NCBI GenBank assembly: GCA_035511075.1 | Contig: DATKFW010000155.1 | Coordinates: 24,646 to 88,645, forward strand | Length of the DNA stretch: 64,000 nt | Direction of reading: 5' to 3' | From: DATAUD01 sp035511075 | GTDB taxonomy: Bacteria > Verrucomicrobiota > Verrucomicrobiia > Limisphaerales > Palsa-1400 | Shown: positions 43,154-51,166 of the stretch, piece by piece | Numbering within the stretch: position 1 is the stretch's first letter | Layout: every line of letters begins with the position of its first letter | Notes under the pieces: generated by a model | What the model was told of the DNA's origin: nothing | What the model saw: only the letters and a program-made list of their open reading frames with translations | Databases searched by the model: none | Program-made: the position numbers and the translations under genes

Positions 43154-44221
43154 ATGACGCCGACCCAAGATCTGCACGTCAAACAGTTTGTCCGGCTTTC
43201 AACGCCGCGCGTCATCAAAGACAAGATGCCTGCGACGGAGGCGACCAACGAGACCGTGGTCAGCGGAAGGCGGGCGATCCAGGAGATTCTCGAACAGAAA
43301 GACCCGCGGATGCTGGTGGTCATCGGGCCGTGCTCGATTCACGATACGCGGGGCGCGCTGGACTACGCCACGCGCCTGAACCGGTTGCGCCGGGAGTTTG
43401 GGGAGACGATGGAAATTGTGATGCGGGTCTATTTCGAGAAGCCGCGAACGACGATCGGATGGAAAGGGCTGATCAACGATCCGCACCTGGACAATTCGCA
43501 CGACATCGAGACGGGGCTAAAAATGGCGCGGGGGCTGTTATTGGAGATCACGGGGATGGGACTGCCGGCGGCCACGGAGTTTCTGGACCCGATCATACCG
43601 CAATACATCGGCGACCTTGTGAGTTGGGCAGCCATCGGGGCGCGCACGACCGAATCTCAAACGCATCGGGAAATGGCCAGCGGACTTTCGATGCCGGTGG
43701 GCTTCAAGAACGCGACCGACGGCAGCTTTCAAGTTGCGATAGACGCGATGAGCGCCGCCCGGCATCCGCATAGTTTCATAGGGATCGACCAGGACGGGGC
43801 CACGAGCATCGTCCGAACGACGGGCGGGGCGGTTGGGCACGTGGTCTTGCGCGGCGGAAGGCTCCGGGTCAATTACGATGCCCAAAGCATAAACGAAGCG
43901 GAGGCCAGGCTGGGGGAACAGGGTTTGCCGCGGGTGCTGATGGTCGATTGCAGCCACGCCAATTCGGGCAAGCAACCGGCGCGACAGGAGGAAGTGTGGC
44001 GCAGCGTCGTTGAACAGCGCATTGCCGGAACGCGATCGCTTATCGGGCTGATGGTCGAGAGTTTTCTCGAGGAAGGGGCGCAGCCTTTTCCAAAAGATCC
44101 GGCGGAGCTTCGATACGGACTTTCCATCACGGACGGTTGCGTGGGATGGGATACAACGGCCCGCATGTTGGAATGGGCGAATAAGGAATTGAGGCGGTGT
44201 GGAGTGGTTTCCCCGCCTTGA
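43154..44221 (+). CDS. 3-deoxy-7-phosphoheptulonate synthase (DAHP synthase, type I)
   Basis: A 355-residue cytosolic enzyme condensing phosphoenolpyruvate and erythrose 4-phosphate, the first step of the shikimate pathway. It has VVIGPCSIHDTRGALDYATR (metal-binding Cys), RVYFEKPRTTIGWKGLINDP, ATEFLDPIIPQYIGDLVSWA, AIGARTTESQTHREMASGLS and MVDCSHANSGKQPARQEEVW. These fit the AroF/AroG/AroH group. Which aromatic amino acid feeds back cannot be told. It starts 4 bases after the M13 peptidase stop, so the two are probably cotranscribed. Confidence 0.95.
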   Translation: MTPTQDLHVKQFVRLSTPRVIKDKMPATEATNETVVSGRRAIQEILEQKDPRMLVVIGPCSIHDTRGALDYATRLNRLRREFGETMEIVMRVYFEKPRTTIGWKGLINDPHLDNSHDIETGLKMARGLLLEITGMGLPAATEFLDPIIPQYIGDLVSWAAIGARTTESQTHREMASGLSMPVGFKNATDGSFQVAIDAMSAARHPHSFIGIDQDGATSIVRTTGGAVGHVVLRGGRLRVNYDAQSINEAEARLGEQGLPRVLMVDCSHANSGKQPARQEEVWRSVVEQRIAGTRSLIGLMVESFLEEGAQPFPKDPAELRYGLSITDGCVGWDTTARMLEWANKELRRCGVVSPP

Positions 44222-44313
44222 TGGTGGTCCCGGGATTGAAATTGCGGACACGAGAGATTGTGGTATAGTGATGGCCAAGCCTTCAGACAGAGCTTGAGAA
44301 CAGATTAACTATT

Positions 44314-44625
44314 ATGAAAAAAATACTGGGAGCGCTTGTCATCACTGCATTTATTGCTTTGATGACGACTTCCGCCCGCGCGGCGGACGAACAGATCATC
44401 AAGGGCCAGGCCCTCTGCACCAAATGCGAGTTGCACGAAACATCCAAATGCAGCACGGCCATCCGCACGGCTGATGGCACAGTCTATTACGCCGAAGACA
44501 ACGACGTCGCCAAGGCGTTCCACAAGAACATTTGCCAGGCGCCGGAAAAGGTTGTGGCCACCGGAATTGTTAAGGATAAGGATGGAAAAAAGACCATCGC
44601 CTTGACCAAAATCGAAGCGGAGTAA
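44314..44625 (+). CDS. Small secreted Cys-rich protein
   Basis: A 103-residue exported protein. The signal peptide (MKKILGALVITAFIALMTTS, cleaved near ARA) is followed by a mature domain with Cys35, Cys38, Cys46 and Cys74 (GQALCTKCELHETSKCSTAI and KNICQAPEKV). A short beta-rich tail (VVATGIVKDKDGKKTIALTK) follows. The CxxC...C...C spacing suggests metal, haem-independent redox or disulfide use. I recognise similar small proteins in Verrucomicrobiota and Planctomycetota but cannot assign a function. It stands alone, 92 bases after DAHP synthase and 23 before pilT. Confidence 0.7.
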   Translation: MKKILGALVITAFIALMTTSARAADEQIIKGQALCTKCELHETSKCSTAIRTADGTVYYAEDNDVAKAFHKNICQAPEKVVATGIVKDKDGKKTIALTKIEAE

Positions 44626-44648
44626 CTCCGCCTCCATTCGCACCCACC

Positions 44649-45818
44649 GTGAACCTGCGGGCGCTGATTGCACTGGCCAAAAGCGAGGGCGCCAGCGATT
44701 TGCATCTCGAACCGGGCCTGCCGCCGACGTTGCGGGTGCGAAGCAATTTGCGCTCGGCGGGCGAACCCGTCACCGGCGATATGACCCAGGAATGGGCCGG
44801 CCAAATCATCGGTTCCGAGGACTGGCCGAATTTTGAGCAGCGCCGCTCGATGGATCTTTCCCGGAAAATGGAGGGCGTGCGCTGCCGCATCAACGTTTTT
44901 TACACCTCGCGCGGGATCGGTTTTGCGATCCGTCTGCTGCCGGCATTTCAACCGACCATCGAGGCGTTGAATTTGCATCCGGAACTCAAGAACCTGGTGA
45001 CCCACCCGCACGGTCTGGTATTGATCAGCGGGCCAACCGGATGCGGGAAATCGACAACGCTGGCGGCATTGATCCAGACGATCAACCTGACGGAGGCGCG
45101 GCACATTGTGACGATCGAGAACCCCATCGAGTTCACGTTTCGTCCGCGGCGCGCATTCATCCGGCAGCGTGAAGTGGGGCGGGACACACCCAGTTTCGAG
45201 CAGGCGTTGCTGGACAGTTTGCGCGAAGACCCGGATGTCTTGATGGTGGGCGAAATGCGGGACCCGGAAACGATGCGGCTGACGCTCACGGCGGCTGAGA
45301 CGGGGCACCTTGTTTTGGCGACGGTCCATTCCTCCAATTGCGCCGAGGCGCTGCAACGTGTGGTTGGCGCTTTTCCCGCCGAAATCCAGAACAACGTGGC
45401 CGCGCAGTTGGCCGATTGCCTGATCGGCGCCGTTTCGCAGAGGCTTCAGTTTCGTCCGGGGCTTAACATCTGCGTGCCCGAGTGCGAGATTCTGATGGCG
45501 ACGCTGCCGATCAGGAATTTCATCCGCACACGGGAGTATTTCAAAATCATTTCCTCGCTGGAAACGGGGGCCGAATACGGAATGTGGACTTTTCAACGTT
45601 ATCGGTCCTGGGTGGACAAAAGGGCCAACTTCGTTTCGACGCCGCGCGAAGCCGAAATCGAGGACGACGAACCGGCGACAGCGGCGTCACCGACCCCGAT
45701 CGCACTGCCGCGTCCGCCCTCCGCGACCTCCACGCCGCGGCCCGCCGCGCCGGATTCCGGCCGCATCGAGATCGAACCTCCGGAGGTCTTCGAGCGGATT
45801 CTCAAGAGACCGTCTTAA
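44649..45818 (+). CDS. pilT: PilT-like type IV pilus retraction ATPase
   Basis: A 389-residue hexameric secretion ATPase expected to power pilus retraction at the inner membrane. The start is GTG 44649 (MNLRALIALAKSEGASDLHL, the PilT N-domain). Walker A is VLISGPTGCGKSTTLAALIQ, then the Asp box HIVTIENPIEFTFRPRRAF, where ENP replaces the common EDP, Walker B is EDPDVLMVGEMRDPETMRL and the His box is TGHLVLATVHSSNCAEAL. The C-domain has CEILMATLPIRNFIRTREYF and GMWTFQRYRSW. A tail of about 60 residues rich in Pro and Ala follows. PilT regulation and pilin genes are not adjacent, which is common. The gene ends overlapping the convergent lipoprotein gene by 4 bases. Confidence 0.9.
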   Translation: MNLRALIALAKSEGASDLHLEPGLPPTLRVRSNLRSAGEPVTGDMTQEWAGQIIGSEDWPNFEQRRSMDLSRKMEGVRCRINVFYTSRGIGFAIRLLPAFQPTIEALNLHPELKNLVTHPHGLVLISGPTGCGKSTTLAALIQTINLTEARHIVTIENPIEFTFRPRRAFIRQREVGRDTPSFEQALLDSLREDPDVLMVGEMRDPETMRLTLTAAETGHLVLATVHSSNCAEALQRVVGAFPAEIQNNVAAQLADCLIGAVSQRLQFRPGLNICVPECEILMATLPIRNFIRTREYFKIISSLETGAEYGMWTFQRYRSWVDKRANFVSTPREAEIEDDEPATAASPTPIALPRPPSATSTPRPAAPDSGRIEIEPPEVFERILKRPS

Positions 45819-46735
45819 CGCAGGAAGATTTCCTTGGTTGTGGCCGTGACCGCGTCGAGGTCGTGGAGCAGTTTTCCCCAATCGACTTGCAGGCCGGTGG
45901 CCGCCGTGGCCGGGTCCAGCGTGGCGCCTTCCAACGCGCGCAATTCCACCAGCTTCGCGGAGACTTTCGGATCGGAAATAAATTCGTAGAGGCGCTGCGC
46001 CGCCTCGGGATGCGGGCAGTTCCGAATCACGGCGACGGTATTGGGAATGAACAAGGTCTCATCGGTCGGCGGCAGCGGGGCGACAGGGAAGCCTTCGCGC
46101 TGCGCGCCCGCAATGTCGTCCGAATCGGTAAAGCCCCACCACGCTTCACCGCGCTCGACCATTTTGACCACGACTGAATTGCCATCGACCAAGAAGGGCT
46201 TGTTGGCCGCCACGGCGCGGCACCAGTTTTCCCATACCGCCGGCCCCCAGTGCTGGCGCAAGGCGTGAAAGTGGGTCGCCGTTGTGCCGAAGAGCGGGTA
46301 CGCGAGGGCGACTTTGCCGCGCCACATTTCGTTGGTCGCGTCGCTGAAGGAGTGTGGCGCGGTGGCCGCTGTCAATAAATTTGTATTGATGACAATGCGG
46401 CGGGTGCGATAGCCCAGGTGGGTCCAGGCGTTGGTTTGGCGGAAGACGTTGTGGGCCGCCAACTGGCGGGTGCGGAATTCCTCGTTGTTCCAGAAGACGT
46501 CGCATTGGGGATTGCCGCGCTCCGCCAACAACCGGTTTACAAGGCCCACCGTTTTGACCGCCTCACTATCGTAAACCGCGCGCGTCTCGATCCCGGTCTC
46601 CTTTTCGAATTCCGTGAGAATAGGTTCGGCAAAGACCTCGTCCTGCGAAGTGTAAACGACGACCACGGGCGATTGGCTTCTGCCGCAGGCGGCCAGCACA
46701 AGGGCGGCGATGAAAAGAATAAAAAAACGGGACAT
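45815..46735 (-). CDS. Extracellular solute-binding lipoprotein (iron(III)-type)
   Basis: A 306-residue binding protein. From ATG 46735 it has a lipoprotein signal MSRFFILFIAALVLAACG with Cys17 as the lipid site. The body reads like SBP_bac_6/FbpA proteins: VVVYTSQDEVFAEPILTEFE, KETGIETRAVYDSEAVKTVG, DVFWNNEEFRTRQLA and VAVIRNCPHPEAAQRLYEFI. The two adjacent Tyr ligands of classical ferric-binding proteins are not obvious, so the ligand could be iron(III), thiamine or another small compound. No permease or ATPase gene is next to it. The frame extends 29 codons upstream, but the lipoprotein start is clearly the real one. Confidence 0.82.
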   Translation of the reverse strand: MSRFFILFIAALVLAACGRSQSPVVVVYTSQDEVFAEPILTEFEKETGIETRAVYDSEAVKTVGLVNRLLAERGNPQCDVFWNNEEFRTRQLAAHNVFRQTNAWTHLGYRTRRIVINTNLLTAATAPHSFSDATNEMWRGKVALAYPLFGTTATHFHALRQHWGPAVWENWCRAVAANKPFLVDGNSVVVKMVERGEAWWGFTDSDDIAGAQREGFPVAPLPPTDETLFIPNTVAVIRNCPHPEAAQRLYEFISDPKVSAKLVELRALEGATLDPATAATGLQVDWGKLLHDLDAVTATTKEIFLR

Positions 46736-46872
46736 CACGGGCACGCTATGTTTCCGCGGGGCGTCATTCAAGCCCATTTCGGACGCTGACGGTAGAAGGG
46801 GTGCAGGACAGAATTCTTCCATTGGACCGGATTACACCTTGGAAGTATATGAGTATATAAATACAGCCGATG

Positions 46873-46945
46873 GTTTCCGGGAGGGACGAGCGCCGCGAGT
46901 CCCTTATACAATCAGGGCGTCGCGGCGCTCCGCCCTCCCGAAAAC
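46873..46945. repeat. Large palindrome (REP-like)
   Basis: The arms 46873-46904 and 46914-46945 are 32 bases each, with about 5 mismatches and a 9-base loop. The outer core GTTTCCGGGAGGGACGAGCG is mirrored by CGCTCCGCCCTCCCGAAAAC. It lies between the divergent lipoprotein and receiver-protein genes and has no T-tract. The size and G-rich stem fit an intergenic REP/BIME-type repeat. Confidence 0.75.
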
Positions 46946-47056
46946 TGTCATACGCCTCTGGAGATGCGTCGCCTTTTGGAAGCGGTGCTGTAACGAATTT
47001 GTAGCGCAACACCGGACTTGAACTCTGCGCCAAAGACGATACTGTGCGTCATACAG

Positions 47057-48139
47057 ATGGAAGAGCGCCATAAATTGCTGCTGCTGGATGACGATGAGCA
47101 GATGCTGGAATTATACCAGGAACTGCTCCAGCAACTACCCAGCCAACCGGAAGTCACCGTCTCCAACTCGGGAGCGCGAGCCATCGCTCTGCTGGAGTCT
47201 GAACCTTTCAGCTTGCTGATCACGGACTTGCGGATGCCCAAGATGGATGGTTTGCAGGTGCTGGCAATCGTCCGGCGCAAGTATCCGCATCTGCGCATCA
47301 TTGTTTTGACAGGGGTCCTGGATGAGGAATACCGGTCGCGGGCGTATGCGCTGGGGGTGGACCTCTTCTGGCACAAACCGGGGAGCACGGAGGAATTTAC
47401 GCAATTCCGGGATTGCATCGAATCGCTCCTCGGACGGGAGGCTTCGCTGGAGGGTGGATTTCGGGGAATGCAGAGCAAGAGCCTGGTCGATTTGATCCAA
47501 CTGGAGTGTCTGTCGCAAAGCTCGTCCGTCCTGCGGATCACGCAAGGCCCGATCGAGGGCAAAATCTGGATAAAGGAGGGGGACATCGTTGACGCGGCGA
47601 CCGCGGATTTCAAAGGTGAGGAGGCTTTCAGGGAGATATTGTCGTGGAAAACGGGGAATTTTGAGATATTGCCCGCCGAACCGGACCGCGTCCGAACCAT
47701 AACCAATTCTTCGCAGGGATTGTTGCTGGATTCGGCGCAGGCGATGGATGAATGGAGGGGACAGCAGGCCGGCGCATCGGCGCCAGCGGGCGCGCATACG
47801 CCTGCCAACGCGGCGCTGGCGGCGCTGGCGCGTTTTGAAGGAGTTGAATTCGTCTTGACGATGCCGCCGGATGAAAAGGCGGCGTGCGAATCGTGGGGTT
47901 TGGACAACGTTGAGCAAACCGTTGCCTGGGCCCGGGACACCCAGAAGCGATTGCGCGAATTGGGGGAGAAGCTCGGCGCCGGCGCGCTGACGCAGGTGTA
48001 CGGATTTGGATTGCAACGGCATTGGGCGCTGGCGGGCAACGACAAAAAAGGATTGCTCTGCACGGGATTCCGGCGCCTTTTGGCGAAGGACAAGGTGGAC
48101 CAAACCATGAAACATGTTTTCACAAAATGGGTCTCTTGA
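47057..48139 (+). CDS. Receiver-domain protein with DUF4388 (PATAN)-like domain
   Basis: A 360-residue signalling protein. The N-terminal receiver domain has the acidic pair in KLLLLDDDEQMLELYQELLQ, the phosphorylated Asp in LLITDLRMPKMDGLQVL, the Thr in IIVLTGVLDEEY and the Lys in LFWHKPGSTEEF, so all key residues are present. Residues 130-225 (FRGMQSKSLVDLIQLECLSQ, RITQGPIEGKIWIKEGDIVD, AFREILSWKTGNFEI) form a DUF4388-type domain. The C-terminal 120 residues (from ANAALAALARFEGVEFVLTM) resemble a Roadblock-like fold. There is no DNA-binding output, so it likely acts through protein contacts. The ATG at 47057 is preferred over TTG 47018. The next gene overlaps it by 13 bases. Confidence 0.8.
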   Translation: MEERHKLLLLDDDEQMLELYQELLQQLPSQPEVTVSNSGARAIALLESEPFSLLITDLRMPKMDGLQVLAIVRRKYPHLRIIVLTGVLDEEYRSRAYALGVDLFWHKPGSTEEFTQFRDCIESLLGREASLEGGFRGMQSKSLVDLIQLECLSQSSSVLRITQGPIEGKIWIKEGDIVDAATADFKGEEAFREILSWKTGNFEILPAEPDRVRTITNSSQGLLLDSAQAMDEWRGQQAGASAPAGAHTPANAALAALARFEGVEFVLTMPPDEKAACESWGLDNVEQTVAWARDTQKRLRELGEKLGAGALTQVYGFGLQRHWALAGNDKKGLLCTGFRRLLAKDKVDQTMKHVFTKWVS

Positions 48140-48426
48140 ACAAACGCGCGAAGCCGGAATTGAAGGGGCTGCCCACTGGCACGTTCACTGTGGACGCGCA
48201 GGGCCGCGTCGTCAGTTCGACCGTCCCGCAGGCGGTGCCCGTGGGATTGGTGGAAGAGATAGGGCGCCAGGTAGTCTCCATTTTCCGCGGAGCGCGTGAG
48301 GCGCGCGGCGGGTTTTCGGAACTGGTGGTGCAATATGCGGCTTTCAAGATCACGGCGCGCGAAATGCGCGGGGGGGCGATCATTTTTCTCTCGCCAAGGG
48401 TGCCGGAAGTGGTGTCTCGTACCTAA
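48127..48426 (+). CDS. Small Roadblock/LC7-like protein
   Basis: A 99-residue protein (MGLLNKRAKPELKGLPTGTF, TVDAQGRVVSSTVPQAVPVG, FSELVVQYAAFKITAREMRG, GAIIFLSPRVPEV). The C-terminal F.ELV..YAA.KI.AREMRGG.IIFLSP wording is that of a Roadblock/LC7-type domain, usually about 120 residues and here slightly shorter. Such proteins often act as GTPase partners or signalling scaffolds in bacteria. It overlaps the receiver-DUF4388 gene by 13 bases and precedes the small helical protein by 6, suggesting a three-gene module. Confidence 0.65.
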   Translation: MGLLNKRAKPELKGLPTGTFTVDAQGRVVSSTVPQAVPVGLVEEIGRQVVSIFRGAREARGGFSELVVQYAAFKITAREMRGGAIIFLSPRVPEVVSRT

Positions 48427-48432
48427 CGATCT

Positions 48433-48834
48433 ATGCGCAACAAAAAACTGGACCAACTAATTGTTCAATTGGAGAACTATTTGGAGTGCCTCAAGCAGTT
48501 CAATTATTTCGTCAACCTCTCCCGCGGGAAGAAATTCGGGCCCGAGGACGAAAACCAATTCCTGGAGGTCAAGTCGATCATCGTGCAGGAATTGGAATTG
48601 ATCAGCGCCGCGATGGAGTGCACATCTCCGTCGCGCGAGGAAGTGCATACGTTGATCAGTTCGGCGCCCTCGATGCGCTACCTTGCCGAGAGCAACGAGG
48701 GCAATTTGCGCGGTTTGGAGAATCATTGGCACAAGGTCTATGTCGGTTTCCAGGCGGTCCTGGGCCAGCTCAAAGTCAAGCAGCGCGAATTGGAATCCAA
48801 GTCGGTCCTTTCCACTGTGTTTGGCAAGAAATAG
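48433..48834 (+). CDS. Small helical protein of unknown function
   Basis: A 133-residue protein predicted to be helical: QLIVQLENYLECLKQFNYFV, FLEVKSIIVQELELISAAME and KVYVGFQAVLGQLKVKQREL. There is no signal peptide or membrane segment and no known motif. It lies 6 bases after the Roadblock-like gene and is probably the third member of the receiver-DUF4388 cassette. A coiled-coil or adaptor role is possible but unproved. Confidence 0.6.
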   Translation: MRNKKLDQLIVQLENYLECLKQFNYFVNLSRGKKFGPEDENQFLEVKSIIVQELELISAAMECTSPSREEVHTLISSAPSMRYLAESNEGNLRGLENHWHKVYVGFQAVLGQLKVKQRELESKSVLSTVFGKK

Positions 48835-48944
48835 CAACAGGCACGGGATGAGTTCGATTAGGATTGGGAATGTGAACCGGAACTTCCATTCCCCTCTCCA
48901 TCCTGATCCTGGTCCCTCCCAATCGAAGTTATTAAACAAGCCCC

Positions 48945-49775
48945 ATGACTGATCCTGTAACCGCAGTGGTTCTCGGCGTTGTTGAAGGAATTACGGAATT
49001 TCTTCCAGTCTCCTCGACGGGCCATTTGTTGATCGCGCAGCAATGGCTGCCGCGGCAGACGGACCTGTTCAACGTCGTCATCCAAACCGGGGCGGTGCTG
49101 GCTGTCATTCCGCTGTTCCACAAGCGATTTCATCAATTCATCTTCAACTGGCGCGACCCCGTGGTTCATGATTATTTTGTCAAAATCGTCGCCGCGTTCT
49201 TCATAACCGGGGTGGGCGGCTTCATCATGGAGAAAAGGGGATTTAAACTTCCGGAGAAACTTCTGCCGATTGCCATCGCCCTTCTGGTGGGCGGCGTGCT
49301 TTTTCTAATTGTGGAACGGTGGCTTGCCAGGACGGGCCACGGCGCCGGCAAGGACAAGGAGAGCGGCGACCTGCGGAACGTGACCTGGACGGTGGCAATT
49401 GCCGTCGGAATCGGTCAACTGATAGCGGCTGGATTTCCGGGCGCATCGCGGTCCGGGACGACCATCATCTTTGCGCTGCTCCTGGGGCTGACTCGTCCAT
49501 TGGCAACGGAATACTCGTTTCTGGTCAGCATTCCGACGATGCTGGCGGCGGGGGGCTACAAGATTTTCGAGGCGATGCATCATCCCAAGGCCGACGCGCC
49601 GCATGAGAATTGGCATATGGTGATACTGGCCAGCGTGATTGCGGCGGTGGTTTCGTTCATCGCTGTCAAATGGCTGTTGCGCTACGTGCAGACGCACACT
49701 TTCGTGCTTTTCGGGTGGTACCGGGTTTTGATTGGCGGCGCTCTGTTGGTGGCGCTGGCGATGAAGCTGATATGA
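48945..49775 (+). CDS. uppP: Undecaprenyl-diphosphatase
   Basis: A 276-residue polytopic membrane enzyme that dephosphorylates undecaprenyl diphosphate and so recycles the carrier used by peptidoglycan and exopolysaccharide synthesis. The two signature blocks are VVLGVVEGITEFLPVSSTGH near the N-terminus and AAGFPGASRSGTTIIFALLL in the middle. The 7 or 8 hydrophobic segments and length match BacA/UppP proteins. It is known to give bacitracin resistance when overexpressed. It stands alone, 110 bases after the receiver cassette and 99 before cysE. Confidence 0.94.
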   Translation: MTDPVTAVVLGVVEGITEFLPVSSTGHLLIAQQWLPRQTDLFNVVIQTGAVLAVIPLFHKRFHQFIFNWRDPVVHDYFVKIVAAFFITGVGGFIMEKRGFKLPEKLLPIAIALLVGGVLFLIVERWLARTGHGAGKDKESGDLRNVTWTVAIAVGIGQLIAAGFPGASRSGTTIIFALLLGLTRPLATEYSFLVSIPTMLAAGGYKIFEAMHHPKADAPHENWHMVILASVIAAVVSFIAVKWLLRYVQTHTFVLFGWYRVLIGGALLVALAMKLI

Positions 49776-49874
49776 AGCCCGCGTTGCGGAATGTATTTGT
49801 ATTGGCAAATCTTTAGATGAAGCCCTCACCCTGCCCTTTCCGCGCCCCGCGGGCGGCTTGCCTTTCGGACTGCC

Positions 49875-50807
49875 GTGCGGGATAATGCGGGCGTGAAACT
49901 GACGGTTACCGAGCTGACCGATCGACTGCTCGCGTCGTACGCGCGCGTCGGCGGCATCAACCATTTGGATGGCAAGAATCTTCCGTCCAAAACTGCCATC
50001 GCCAGCATCTCGTGCGATTTATTGCGTCTGCTTTTTCCCGGCTTTTTCGATGAGAAATCGATCCATTCCTCGCAGTTGAAAATGGAGATAGCGAACCTAA
50101 TGGATTCGCTGCTGGAACGGCTGGAGGAGGAAGTGTACAAGAGCCTCGAATATGGCCGGCCGGAAAAGTTGGATAAAGTGGATGCCAGCCGCCTAGCCCA
50201 TTCGTTGACGCTGGATTTCCTGTCCAACCTGTCGCGGGTGCGGGACCTTTTGCAAACCGACACGGAAGCGGCGTTCCAGGGCGATCCGGCGGCGTTGAGC
50301 AAGGAGGAGATTATTGTGGCGTATCCTTTCATTGAAGCGATTGCGGTGCAAAGGCTTGCGCACGAGTTGTATTTGCAGAAGATACCGCTGATTCCGCGCA
50401 TTATGACCGAGTGGGCGCATGGACGGACCGGTATTGACTTGCATCCTGGGGCGCAGATCGGGTCGCATTTTTTTATCGATCACGGCACTGGGACGGTCAT
50501 TGGCGAAACGGCGGTAATCGGGAAGCATGTTAAACTGTACCAGGGAGTTGGCCTTGTGGCCCGCTCGCTTGCCGGGGGGCAGGCTTTGCGCGGCCAAAAG
50601 CGCCATCCGACCCTTGAAGACGATGTGACGATCTATGCCAACGCCACCATTGTCGGGGGCGAAACGGTGATTGGCAGCGGGAGCACCGTCGGCGCGAGCG
50701 TTTTCTTGAATCAAAGCATCCCGCCCAATTCCCTGGTTACGTACGAGAAGATCGACATCAAGGTGACGAGCAAACAGGACAGGTCCAAAGCCGATTTCCA
50801 GATTTAG
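49875..50807 (+). CDS. cysE: Serine O-acetyltransferase
   Basis: A 310-residue hexapeptide-repeat enzyme making O-acetylserine for cysteine biosynthesis. The N-terminal 180 residues are helical. The C-terminal left-handed beta-helix starts MTEWAHGRTGIDLHPGAQIG, followed by FFIDHGTGTVIGETAVIGKH (catalytic His-Gly), VKLYQGVGLVARS and TIYANATIVGGETVIGSGST. The long N-terminal region matches the EpsC-type group rather than the shorter CysE enzymes. The start is GTG 49875 or GTG 49893 (MKLTVTELTD). There is no cysK next to it. Confidence 0.88.
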   Translation: MRDNAGVKLTVTELTDRLLASYARVGGINHLDGKNLPSKTAIASISCDLLRLLFPGFFDEKSIHSSQLKMEIANLMDSLLERLEEEVYKSLEYGRPEKLDKVDASRLAHSLTLDFLSNLSRVRDLLQTDTEAAFQGDPAALSKEEIIVAYPFIEAIAVQRLAHELYLQKIPLIPRIMTEWAHGRTGIDLHPGAQIGSHFFIDHGTGTVIGETAVIGKHVKLYQGVGLVARSLAGGQALRGQKRHPTLEDDVTIYANATIVGGETVIGSGSTVGASVFLNQSIPPNSLVTYEKIDIKVTSKQDRSKADFQI

Positions 50808-50874
50808 GGGGGACGAACACGGCGGGTGGGAGGACGCGCGGAAAAGATTCGGTAAAAAATATTTCAAAAAGGCG

Positions 50875-50903
50875 TTGACAGGGTGTTTCAGCGCCCGTAG
50901 TTT
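50875..50903 (+). promoter_or_regulatory. Candidate sigma70 promoter of the tRNA-Thr/tuf operon
   Basis: A perfect TTGACA -35 box lies at 50875-50880, with a 17-base spacer and TAGTTT at 50898-50903 as the -10 box. The start point would be near 50910, 124 bases before tRNA-Thr. It precedes the whole tuf-secE-nusG-rpl-rpo cluster, so it may be the main promoter. Confidence 0.65.
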
Positions 50904-50937
50904 TGTAGGTAAGTAATCGGGTTGTAGGACAGGAACA

Positions 50938-50988
50938 CCATTAGCCCCGAGGCCCTTTCGCGAAAGTGAAGGAAGGCAGGGGTAATGG
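50938..50988 (+). other. Structured leader upstream of tRNA-Thr
   Basis: CCATTA at 50938-50943 pairs with TAATGG at 50983-50988, and CCCC at 50945-50948 pairs with GGGG at 50979-50982, with a single-base bulge. Inside is CTTTCGCGAAAG (50955-50966). The paired region lies between the promoter and the first tRNA. It may be a processing or regulatory structure, and no known RNA family was recognised. Confidence 0.5.
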
Positions 50989-51033
50989 GTTTCTGTCGTT
51001 TTGCACGGTCAGGATGCAATAGATTTGGCTTTT

Positions 51034-51109
51034 GCCCATGTAGCTCAGTTGGCAGAGCACGTCCTTGGTAAGGACGAGGTCATCAGTTCAATCCTGATCA
51101 TGGGCTCCA
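51034..51109 (+). tRNA. tRNA-Thr (anticodon GGT)
   Basis: The 76-base cloverleaf has acceptor arms GCCCATG (51034-51040) and CATGGGC (51099-51105), discriminator T and an encoded CCA (51107-51109). The anticodon loop TTGGTAA has GGT at 51067-51069, which reads threonine ACC and ACT. The D-arm TAGCTCAGTTGGCAGAGCA and T-arm TCAGTTCAATCCTGA are canonical. It lies directly before tuf, as in many bacteria. Confidence 0.96.
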
Positions 51110-51166
51110 GATAATGAAGAATTGAGTTGAAGCGGATCGTAACAAAAAACAAAGAGACGAAAGATT

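Noticed and set aside
41515..43323. Long 602-residue frame antisense to the M13 peptidase
   Set aside because: It is an Arg-rich shadow frame of a GC-rich gene with clear HEMTH and GENIADLGG motifs on the other strand.
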